Source of the DNA: Wenzhouxiangella sp.
GTDB lineage: Bacteria > Pseudomonadota > Gammaproteobacteria > Xanthomonadales > Wenzhouxiangellaceae
Assembly (NCBI GenBank): GCA_007123575.1
Contig: SKKV01000179.1
Span: forward strand, 1-10,511
Direction of reading: 5' to 3'
DNA: 10,511 nucleotides
In this document: piece by piece, positions 1 through 4,245 of the stretch
Layout of the letters: every line of letters begins with the position of its first letter
Numbering within the stretch: the first letter of the stretch is position 1
Program-made: the position numbers and the translations under genes
The notes under the pieces: model-generated
Seen by the model: only the letters and a program-made list of their open reading frames with translations
What the model was told of the DNA's origin: nothing
Databases searched by the model: none

Positions 1-187
1 AGCAGTGATAGAACTGCTTGTCAGTACTGACCGTGAAGGAAGGGCTTTTTTCGTTGTGGAAGGGGCACAGGGCCTTGAATTCGCCGCGGCCGGCCGGCTT
101 CAGATCCAGGCGGGCGCCGATGACTTCAACAATATCGATCCTTTCAAGCAGGCTGTCGATAAAGTCATCGGGGATACGACCGGGCAA
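1..187 (-). CDS. dnaG: DNA primase DnaG, N-terminal fragment (runs off the left edge)
   Basis: DnaG makes the RNA primers for lagging-strand replication and works with the DnaB helicase. Only the first 62 residues are here. They open with MPGRIPDDFID and contain the start of the CHC2 zinc-binding domain, CPFHNEKSPSFTV, with zinc ligands Cys41, His44 and Cys62; the fourth ligand lies outside the window. This closely matches the start of gammaproteobacterial primases (GRIP, then CCPFHNEK and QFYHC). The start is TTG at 187-185. An in-frame TGA sits two codons upstream and no ATG or GTG is available before the conserved GRIP motif, so TTG is the only sensible start. No strong Shine-Dalgarno precedes it. 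The yqeY stop lies 19 bp upstream, so dnaG is probably cotranscribed with rpsU and yqeY. Family and start are secure from what is visible. Confidence 0.96.
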   Translation of the reverse strand, partial: MPGRIPDDFIDSLLERIDIVEVIGARLDLKPAGRGEFKALCPFHNEKSPSFTVSTDKQFYHC

Positions 188-206
188 CGGTCAGAGTCCG
201 TCCAGT

Positions 207-653
207 TCAGGACGTCAGTTTGCTGCGAACGCGGGCCGACACATCGCGCATCTCGGCCTGGCCTTGAACACGCGGCTTGACCAGGGCCATCACCGCACCC
301 ATCGCTGACATGGCAGAAGCACCAGCCTCAGTAACGGCTTCATCGATGATGGCATCCAGCGCCGCCTCATCAAGTGGCTCGGGCAGGTAGACCTTGAGAA
401 ATTCAATTTCCGCCTCTTCAGCCTCGGCCAGTTCAGGCCGCTGGCCGGCCCGATACTGCTCGGCTGACTCCCGGCGCTGCTTGATCATCTTTTCAACGAT
501 GGCGAGCACGGCCGCATCATCGAGCTCGATGCGCTCATCGACCTCGCGCTGCTTGATCGCCGCGGTAATCATGCGCAGGGTGGTAAGGCGCGGCTTGTCG
601 CCGGCCCGCATGGCCTGCTTGACGTCTTCGGAGATTCGATCTTTCAGGGACAT
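207..653 (-). CDS. yqeY: GatB/YqeY-domain protein
   Basis: A 148-residue protein beginning MSLKDRISEDVKQAMRAGDK, with the conserved YqeY features LRMITAAIKQREVDER (about residues 26-41), QRRESAEQYRAGQRPELA (about 59-76) and FLKVYLPEPLDE (about 85-96). The family resembles the C-terminal tRNA-binding domain of the GatB amidotransferase subunit. Its own function is not settled, and a role with tRNA or the ribosome is only an inference from the fold. Length is normal for the family (about 150). It sits between rpsU (65 bp upstream) and dnaG (19 bp downstream) on the same strand, a common order in gammaproteobacteria, so an rpsU–yqeY–dnaG operon is likely. No purine-rich ribosome binding site precedes the ATG; instead the bases before it can form a hairpin (655-676). 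Confidence 0.95.
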   Translation of the reverse strand: MSLKDRISEDVKQAMRAGDKPRLTTLRMITAAIKQREVDERIELDDAAVLAIVEKMIKQRRESAEQYRAGQRPELAEAEEAEIEFLKVYLPEPLDEAALDAIIDEAVTEAGASAMSAMGAVMALVKPRVQGQAEMRDVSARVRSKLTS

Positions 654-654
654 G

Positions 655-676
655 AGCGCTGTTGGTCAACAAGCGC
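655..676 (-). promoter_or_regulatory. Hairpin covering the region just before the yqeY start
   Basis: The arms gcgctgttg (656-664) and caacaagcgc (667-676) pair with one bulged A. The structure ends two or three bases from the yqeY ATG (653-651). It occupies the place where a Shine-Dalgarno would lie and none is visible there. It might limit translation of yqeY or act as a weak pause after rpsU. There is no U-tract, so it is not a standard terminator. The base pairing is seen; any function is inference. Confidence 0.35.
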
Positions 677-700
677 CAGGCGGCGGACGAGCTTAAGCGC

Positions 701-713
701 GCCCGCTGCGGGC
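701..713 (-). terminator. Short GC hairpin after rpsU, possible attenuator
   Basis: Arms gcccg and cgggc with loop ctg lie 6 bp beyond the rpsU stop codon. In E. coli a partial terminator between rpsU and dnaG lowers primase expression relative to S21, and this hairpin is in the matching place. It lacks a run of Us on the transcript side, so termination would be weak or absent. Tentative. Confidence 0.25.
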
Positions 714-718
714 GGGGT

Positions 719-934
719 CTAGTACAATCTGCGGCGATTGACGCGCTCGCGGGAGATCTTGCGCAGGTGACGCTTGACCGCAGCCGCCTTCTTGCGCTTG
801 CGCTCCTGGGTCGGCTTTTCGAAGAACTCGCGACGGCGAGCTTCGGCGACGACACCGGCTTTTTCACATGAGCGCTTGAAGCGACGCAGAGCGTACTCAA
901 ACGGCTCGTTTTCTTTGACCTTGACGCTGGGCAT
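719..934 (-). CDS. rpsU: 30S ribosomal protein S21
   Basis: A 71-residue, highly basic protein, MPSVKVKENEPFEYALRRFKRSCEKAG followed by RREFFEKPTQERKRKKAAAVKR and the conserved ending RRRLY. It is nearly colinear with E. coli S21, which is also 71 residues. S21 binds the 30S subunit near the 3' end of 16S rRNA and helps initiation. The ATG at 934-932 gives the standard N-terminus. A weak GGGA lies about five bases upstream on the coding strand. A consensus TATAAT lies 37-42 bp upstream of the start codon. First gene of the leftward rpsU–yqeY–dnaG unit and divergent from tsaD, as in many gammaproteobacteria. Confidence 0.98.
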   Translation of the reverse strand: MPSVKVKENEPFEYALRRFKRSCEKAGVVAEARRREFFEKPTQERKRKKAAAVKRHLRKISRERVNRRRLY

Positions 935-949
935 TATTTCCCGATCCAG

Positions 950-978
950 TTATTTAGTGGAAAGTCGCCCATTATAAC
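950..978 (+). promoter_or_regulatory. Possible tsaD promoter sharing the -10 region with rpsU
   Basis: On the plus strand TATAAC at 973-978 overlaps the rpsU -10 box because the core TTATAA is self-complementary. At 17 bp upstream lies TTATTT (950-955), a poor -35 box. Transcription from here would begin near 985, leaving only about ten bases before the tsaD ATG. Suggestive only. Confidence 0.35.
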
Positions 979-1000
979 CCGTATTCTTTCTCCCATGCAA
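971..1000 (-). promoter_or_regulatory. Predicted sigma-70 promoter of rpsU
   Basis: Reading the minus strand, a perfect -10 box TATAAT occupies 976-971. At an 18-bp spacing a partial -35 box TTGCAT occupies 1000-995, which overlaps the tsaD start codon. The transcript would start near 965 and leave a leader of about 30 nt before rpsU. The -10 box is convincing; the -35 box matches the consensus at only three positions. Confidence 0.6.
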
Positions 1001-1990
1001 AGCATACTTGGCATAGAAACCTCTTGCGACGAAACCGGCGTGGCCGTGTTCGATCCGGAACGCGGGCTTGTGGCCGACCTGGTGTATACCCAGGCCGACC
1101 ACGCCGCCTACGGTGGCGTGGTGCCGGAACTGGCCTCGCGCGATCACGTCCGCAAGCTGCCGGGCATGATCAAGCAGGCGCTGGACCAGGCCGGCTTGCG
1201 CGCCAGCGACCTGGCTGGCGTGGCCTATACGGCCGGCCCGGGCCTGGCCGGGGCCTTGCTGGTTGGCGCATCGGTTGGCGTTGGCCTGGCCCAGGCGGCG
1301 GCCGTACCCGCAATTGCCGTTCATCACATGGAAGGCCACCTGCTCTCGCCGCTGCTGGAAGAACGTCCGCCCGATTTTCCATTCGTCGCCCTGCTGGTAT
1401 CCGGCGGCCACACCATGCTTGTCGAGGTCGGTGGAGTGGGCCGCTACCGCCTGCTGGGGGAAACCCTGGACGATGCAGCCGGCGAGGCCTTCGACAAGAC
1501 CGCACGCCTGTTGGGGCTGGGCTTTCCGGGTGGGCCTGACGTCGCCCGGCTGGCTGAAAGCGGGAATCCAGATCGCTTCGATTTCCCCCGTCCCATGGTC
1601 AACCGGCCGGGGCTGGATTTCAGTTTTTCGGGCCTGAAAACCCACACCCGGCAGCTGGTAGCGCGCAGCACGCCCGACGATCACGCTGACATCGCCGCCG
1701 GCTTCGAGCGCGCCGTGGTCGACACCCTGGTCATCAAGTGCCGCCGCGCCCTGCGCGAAACCCGCTTCGACACCCTGGTCATCGCCGGCGGCGTCAGCGC
1801 CAACCAGCGCCTGCGCCAGGCCCTGGACCAGGCGCTGCCCGGGAAGGTCTATTACCCACGCCCGGCTTTATGTACCGACAACGGCGCCATGATCGCTCAT
1901 GCTGGTTGGTACCGGAGGAAGGAAGGCAGCCGGGACGGCCAGATTGCCGTTCGGCCACGGTGGGCGTTGGAGGAGTTGGGGGCTGTTTGA
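995..1990 (+). CDS. tsaD: tRNA N6-adenosine threonylcarbamoyltransferase TsaD
   Basis: TsaD transfers the threonylcarbamoyl group from TC-AMP to A37 of ANN-decoding tRNAs, giving t6A, in a complex with TsaB and TsaE (TsaC makes the TC-AMP). The 331-residue product starts MQSILGIETSCDETGVAV, the typical Kae1/TsaD opening of the ASKHA fold. Metal-binding residues are visible: His111 and His115 in HHMEGH, and Asp295 in CTDNGAMIA. Other family motifs are LVSGGHT (about 134-140), GEAFDK (163-168), GFPGGP (176-181) and AGGVSAN (264-270). Length is slightly below the usual 335-345. The ATG at 995 is the only start that keeps the conserved N-terminus; a pyrimidine-rich stretch and no Shine-Dalgarno precede it. 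It is divergent from rpsU. An essential gene in most bacteria. Confidence 0.98.
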   Translation: MQSILGIETSCDETGVAVFDPERGLVADLVYTQADHAAYGGVVPELASRDHVRKLPGMIKQALDQAGLRASDLAGVAYTAGPGLAGALLVGASVGVGLAQAAAVPAIAVHHMEGHLLSPLLEERPPDFPFVALLVSGGHTMLVEVGGVGRYRLLGETLDDAAGEAFDKTARLLGLGFPGGPDVARLAESGNPDRFDFPRPMVNRPGLDFSFSGLKTHTRQLVARSTPDDHADIAAGFERAVVDTLVIKCRRALRETRFDTLVIAGGVSANQRLRQALDQALPGKVYYPRPALCTDNGAMIAHAGWYRRKEGSRDGQIAVRPRWALEELGAV

Positions 1991-2033
1991 GGTTTTAGAT
2001 TGAAGCGAAGACTGTGCTGGTCCGAACATCGCT

Positions 2034-2058
2034 CCCGGCCACGTTGGGCCGGGCTACA
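2034..2058 (-). repeat. GTAG-type REP palindrome, copy 1
   Basis: On the minus strand it begins TGTAGCCCGG. Arms cccggcc (2034-2040) and ggccggg (2047-2053) form a 7-bp stem around the loop acgttg, with the tail ctaca. All 25 bases are identical to 4037-4061. A 5' GTAG tetranucleotide next to a GC-rich palindrome is the hallmark of REPs mobilised by RAYT (REP-associated tyrosine) transposases. No RAYT gene is in the window. Confidence 0.8.
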
Positions 2059-2062
2059 GCTA

Positions 2063-2157
2063 CGGCAAACCGCACCTGCCCTCCAACCTGCACGCGCTCA
2101 ACGGTTTCCGGGCAGGCGCTTCTTGCCAGCGGCAAGCCGCACCTACCCTCCAACCTG
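2063..2157. repeat. 28-bp direct repeat, two copies
   Basis: The unit at 2063-2090 recurs at 2130-2157 with only two substitutions. Both run cggcaa-(a/g)-ccgcacct-(g/a)-ccctccaacctg, and the copies start 67 bp apart. In the second copy gcggc and gccgc (2129-2140) pair, and on the minus strand the unit begins GTAGGTGC, so it may be a second GTAG-headed REP-like class. A degenerate third copy (gcacctaccgcccaactg) occurs at 3311-3328, just before the cysteine hydrolase gene. Confidence 0.7.
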
Positions 2158-2160
2158 CGC

Positions 2161-2174
2161 TGGGCCGGGCTACA
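2161..2174 (-). repeat. Half copy of the REP palindrome
   Basis: tgggccgggctaca matches the right half of copies 1 and 4, including the ctaca tail. The left arm is absent, so it probably cannot fold alone. It follows directly after the second 28-bp direct repeat. Confidence 0.6.
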
Positions 2175-2231
2175 ACCCGTGCGCACTCCCTCACGCTACA
2201 CTCTCCGGAGCACGAGTAATCTCCCGAGCGG

Positions 2232-2277
2232 TTTTTTCCTCTTCCTTCTTCCCTCTGACCTTTTACCCCCTTCATCC
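2232..2277 (+). promoter_or_regulatory. Pyrimidine-rich leader directly before folB
   Basis: Bases 2232-2256 are pyrimidines without a break, and only four purines occur between there and the ATG at 2278. There is no Shine-Dalgarno-like sequence. If this is the folB leader, translation must begin by an SD-independent route. The T-run at 2232-2237 follows a GC-rich segment and could also contribute to stopping tsaD transcription, but no strong hairpin precedes it. Confidence 0.4.
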
Positions 2278-2646
2278 ATGGACATCGTTTTCATCACCGA
2301 CCTCGACATCGACACCGTTATCGGCATTTATGACTGGGAGCGCGAAATTCGCCAGACCGTGCGCCTGAACATTGAAATGAATACCGATGTCCGCCGCGCC
2401 GCAACCACCGACAGCATCGACGACGCGCTCGACTACAAGGCGGTGGCCAAGCGCCTGATCGGCTTTGTCGAGAAAAGCGAATTCGGCCTGGTCGAAACCC
2501 TGGCCGAGCGCTGTGCGAGAATCATTCTCGACGAGTTTCCCGTGCAGTGGCTGCGCCTGCGCCTGGACAAGCCCGGAGCCGTGCGCGGATCGCGCTCTGT
2601 CGGTATCCTGATTGAACGTGGACGCCGCAGCGACGCAGCATCCTGA
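2278..2646 (+). CDS. folB: Dihydroneopterin aldolase FolB
   Basis: FolB cleaves 7,8-dihydroneopterin to 6-hydroxymethyl-7,8-dihydropterin and glycolaldehyde in folate synthesis, and forms tunnel-fold oligomers. The 122-residue product MDIVFITDLDIDTVIGIYDWER is strikingly like E. coli FolB. Active-site residues fit: Glu21 in YDWE, Tyr53 in LDYKAVA, Glu73 in LVETLAE and Lys98 in LDKPGAV. The reading frame is open upstream to 2014, but the ATG at 2278 gives the exact conserved N-terminus, and the sequence before it is repetitive and pyrimidine-rich. No Shine-Dalgarno is visible. folK follows after 33 bp on the same strand, so the two are probably cotranscribed and act in consecutive steps. Confidence 0.97.
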   Translation: MDIVFITDLDIDTVIGIYDWEREIRQTVRLNIEMNTDVRRAATTDSIDDALDYKAVAKRLIGFVEKSEFGLVETLAERCARIILDEFPVQWLRLRLDKPGAVRGSRSVGILIERGRRSDAAS

Positions 2647-2679
2647 TTTCAGTGACTGAGCAACAGAGTTAACGTCGAC

Positions 2680-3159
2680 ATGATTGATGCCTACCTGGGC
2701 CTGGGCAGCAACCAGAACGCGAAGCGCAACATGGCGACCGGCATTGCTGAGCTGGAGAAGGCCTTTGGCGAGGTGCGGATCTCCCCGATTTACCGTTCGC
2801 CTGCTGTCGGCTTCAGCGGCGAGGACTTTCTCAACGCCGCCGCCGTCGTGCAGACCGATATGAGCGTGGGCGAACTCAAGGCCTGGCTGACCGCGCTGGA
2901 AGACCGCCACGGCCGCGACCGCAGCCAACCGAAATTTTCCGACCGTTCGCTGGATATCGATATCCTGCTGCACGGCGACAAGGTCGGCGAATTCGACGGC
3001 CTGGAACTGCCGCGCGACGAAATCCTGAAATACGCCCACGTCCTCAAACCCCTGGCCGACATCGCCCCTGAGCTCAAACATCCCGTCACCGGCCAGACCT
3101 TCGCCGACCACTGGGCCGGATTCGAAGGCGACCGCTCGCTGCAGGCGGTTGAACCCTGA
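2680..3159 (+). CDS. folK: Hydroxymethyl-dihydropterin pyrophosphokinase FolK (HPPK)
   Basis: FolK transfers pyrophosphate from ATP to 6-hydroxymethyl-7,8-dihydropterin, the product of FolB. The 159-residue protein starts MIDAYLGLGSNQ (family YIALGSN) and has YRSPAVGF (about 38-45), FLNAAAVV (50-57) and the metal-binding DRSLDIDILLHG, with Asp92 and Asp94 as the magnesium ligands and Arg89 before them. LPRDEILKYAHVLKPLADIAPEL (about 110-132) is the usual C-terminal block. The segment RDRSQPKFSDRSLDID replaces the E. coli-type WGPRTLDLD; this looks like an ordinary lineage variant rather than a loss, since the catalytic residues are kept. It lies 33 bp after folB, with only a weak purine stretch (agag) before the ATG. 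A long hairpin followed by Ts lies just downstream. Confidence 0.96.
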   Translation: MIDAYLGLGSNQNAKRNMATGIAELEKAFGEVRISPIYRSPAVGFSGEDFLNAAAVVQTDMSVGELKAWLTALEDRHGRDRSQPKFSDRSLDIDILLHGDKVGEFDGLELPRDEILKYAHVLKPLADIAPELKHPVTGQTFADHWAGFEGDRSLQAVEP

Positions 3160-3168
3160 AGGCAAACC

Positions 3169-3263
3169 CTTTGGGACGCAAAGCAGCAAAGCAGGGAAGT
3201 AACAGAAGGAAAAGGCCTTTTATCTTCGAGGGCTTTGCTGCCTTGCTGCTTCGCGACCAAAAG
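3169..3263. repeat. Long imperfect inverted repeat (about 95 bp) after folK, possible terminator
   Basis: The arms centre on position 3216. 3177-3200 pairs with 3232-3255 at about 21 of 24 positions, counting G-U; for example aagcagcaa against ttgctgctt. An outer helix ctttgg/ccaaaag extends the pairing to 3169-3263. A 12-bp palindrome aaaaggcctttt (3210-3221) lies in the middle. On the plus strand atttttctttag follows directly, so the folBK transcript would carry a very long hairpin and a U-rich tail, as in a Rho-independent terminator. It could also be a degenerate non-autonomous mobile element; I see no clear target duplication. Confidence 0.6.
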
Positions 3264-3341
3264 ATTTTTCTTTAGTTTTCCGTTCCTTTCGGGCCAACCA
3301 TGGTTAACCTGCACCTACCGCCCAACTGAAGCGTGAACGCT

Positions 3342-3899
3342 ATGGCTCATCACATCGACCACCCGAGTATTGACGACAGCCTGCTGCTGATTGTTGACGT
3401 CCAGGGTAAGCTGGCGCGGCTGATGCACGAGTCGGAGGCGATGATTCGGCAGCAGCGCATTCTCATCCAGGGCTGCCGGCTGCTGGGCCTGCCGGTGGTC
3501 TGGGCCGAGCAGCTGCCGGACAAGCTTGGCCCCACTGTGCCGGAGCTGACCGAGGCCTTGGAAGGCGCACAGCCCTTCTCCAAGTCCAGCTTCGGCTGCT
3601 GCGGCGATCCGGACCTGATGCAGGCCATCGAGGCCACCGGCCGGCGCCAGGTTCTGCTATGCGGCATCGAAGCTCATGTCTGCGTCTGGCAGACCGCTGC
3701 CGAGCTCAGGCGCCGTGACTACGCCGTCCACTTAGTCTGCGACGCCATCTCCTCGCGCTCAGCCTTTAATCGAGACATCGCTTTCCAGCGCATGAGTTCA
3801 GCCGGCATGCACTTGAGCAACGTCGAGATGGTGTTGTTCGAACTGATGCGCGATGCCGCGCATCCAAAATTCCGAGCGGTGAGCCAACTCCTCAAGTAG
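3342..3899 (+). CDS. Isochorismatase-family cysteine hydrolase
   Basis: A 185-residue protein of the isochorismatase-like (cysteine hydrolase) superfamily. The three expected catalytic residues are present: Asp19 in LLIVDVQGKL, Lys81 in FSKSSFGCC and Cys114 in CGIEAHVCVWQT. The GIEAHVC segment would carry the usual nonproline cis-peptide before the nucleophile elbow. Length fits the YcaC-like branch, whose substrates are mostly unknown; amide or ester hydrolysis is the general expectation. An in-frame GTG at 3333 would add MNA, but ATG 3342 has GAAG about ten bases upstream and is preferred. It lies between folK and the pteridine reductase, but the long hairpin before it and the repeats on both sides argue for its own transcript. 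A pterin-related substrate is possible but unsupported. Confidence 0.88.
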   Translation: MAHHIDHPSIDDSLLLIVDVQGKLARLMHESEAMIRQQRILIQGCRLLGLPVVWAEQLPDKLGPTVPELTEALEGAQPFSKSSFGCCGDPDLMQAIEATGRRQVLLCGIEAHVCVWQTAAELRRRDYAVHLVCDAISSRSAFNRDIAFQRMSSAGMHLSNVEMVLFELMRDAAHPKFRAVSQLLK

Positions 3900-3913
3900 G
3901 CGGCGGCGCGACC

Positions 3914-3940
3914 GTAGCCCGGGGCAACGTCCCCGGGGAC
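3914..3940 (+). repeat. GTAG-type REP palindrome, inverted copy with compensated stem
   Basis: It begins gtagcccgggg and ends ccccggggac. Arms cccgggg (3918-3924) and ccccggg (3931-3937) enclose the loop caacgt, the reverse complement of the acgttg loop in the other copies. Compared with 4034-4060 in the same orientation, CC is changed to GG in one arm and GG to CC in the other, so pairing is kept. The other 23 of 27 positions agree. Confidence 0.8.
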
Positions 3941-4033
3941 CATCTGTCGGAGGGCACCATTCGCTTGGGATTGGCGCGGTGCGAGGGCCCGGCATTGCGC
4001 CTATCCACAGATGATGGAGATGACTTCAACATG

Positions 4034-4061
4034 GTCCCCGGCCACGTTGGGCCGGGCTACA
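4034..4061 (-). repeat. GTAG-type REP palindrome, direct copy
   Basis: Stem cccggcc (4037-4043) / ggccggg (4050-4056), loop acgttg, tail ctaca. The 25 bases 4037-4061 are identical to 2034-2058 about 2 kb away. It points in the opposite direction to the 3914-3940 copy, so the two form an inverted pair about 95 bp apart, like the paired REPs known as BIMEs. Confidence 0.8.
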
Positions 4062-4119
4062 AGCTGCGCCTATTCAAGGATTTGGAGATGAATTCGCTAT
4101 GCTACGCAGCCGCGAGGGA

Positions 4120-4130
4120 CCGGGCTACAA
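4120..4130 (-). repeat. REP half copy
   Basis: ccgggctacaa repeats the right arm and tail of the REP family, with a partly conserved gggac before it. The left arm is missing. Confidence 0.5.
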
Positions 4131-4135
4131 AACCA

Positions 4136-4162
4136 TTCCGTGTCTTCCGTGCTTTCCGTGGT
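4136..4162. repeat. Three tandem 9-bp units (TTCCGTGNN)
   Basis: ttccgtgtc, ttccgtgct and ttccgtggt follow without a gap, and the next bases (tcc) begin to repeat again. The 7-base core is exact in all three. The function is unknown. Such TTCCGTG strings recur between genes in some gammaproteobacteria (recollection, not checked here). Confidence 0.75.
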
Positions 4163-4196
4163 TCCAAATTCTTCAAGGCACCAATCGAAGCCACCC

Positions 4197-4231
4197 CGTA
4201 AACCGTAAACCGGAACCCGTAAACCGCAAGG
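4197..4231. repeat. Tandem 7-bp units (CGTAAAC)
   Basis: Five consecutive heptamers: cgtaaac, cgtaaac, cggaacc, cgtaaac, cgcaagg. Three are exact and two are diverged. They abut the hairpin downstream of the pteridine reductase gene. Confidence 0.65.
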
Positions 4232-4243
4232 CGGAACGCCTTG
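4227..4243 (-). terminator. Hairpin just after the pteridine reductase stop
   Basis: Perfect 7-bp stem caaggcg/cgccttg with loop gaa, starting two bases beyond the stop codon (4248-4246). On the minus-strand transcript it is followed by CGGTTTACGG rather than a U-run, so it is at best a weak or Rho-assisted 3' end that may protect the mRNA. Confidence 0.4.
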
Positions 4244-4245
4244 TT

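Larger units (their letters stand above)
1991..2277. other. Intergenic region tsaD–folB with REP elements and a pyrimidine-rich leader
   Basis: A 287-bp stretch with no credible gene; an open frame continuing upstream of folB lacks any conserved sequence. It holds one complete GTAG-type palindrome (2034-2058), a half copy (2161-2174), a 28-bp direct repeat (2063-2090 and 2130-2157) and, next to folB, a pyrimidine-rich tract (2232-2277). I see no clean intrinsic terminator for tsaD; the palindromes may serve as its 3' end. Confidence 0.7.
3900..4245. other. 346-bp gene-free repeat mosaic
   Basis: No conserved protein is encoded on either strand; the short open frames here are low-complexity products of the repeats. 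Contents from left to right: an inverted REP palindrome (3914-3940), unique sequence, a direct REP palindrome (4034-4061), a REP half copy (4120-4130), three 9-bp units (4136-4162), five 7-bp units (4197-4231) and a hairpin (4227-4243). It separates two converging genes, the cysteine hydrolase and the pteridine reductase. Confidence 0.75.

Noticed and set aside
950..1684. 244-codon open frame antisense to tsaD
   Set aside because: tsaD is unmistakable on the plus strand; this is its mirror frame.
2014..2277. N-terminal extension of FolB to an upstream start
   Set aside because: The extra residues come from repeats and a pyrimidine tract, while ATG 2278 gives the exact family N-terminus.
2272..3189. 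305-codon open frame antisense to folB and folK
   Set aside because: It spans two well-conserved genes and their gap, and has no family resemblance.
3296..3305. 10-bp palindrome aaccatggtt before the cysteine hydrolase as an operator
   Set aside because: Short, single, and not placed on a recognisable promoter; expected by chance at this level.
3965..4201. 78-codon frame in the repeat region
   Set aside because: It translates REP palindromes and TTCCGTG repeats, and lacks a ribosome binding site and any conserved feature.
4136..4231. CRISPR array
   Set aside because: The units are 9 and 7 bp with no spacers of 25-40 bp and no cas genes; they are simple tandem repeats.
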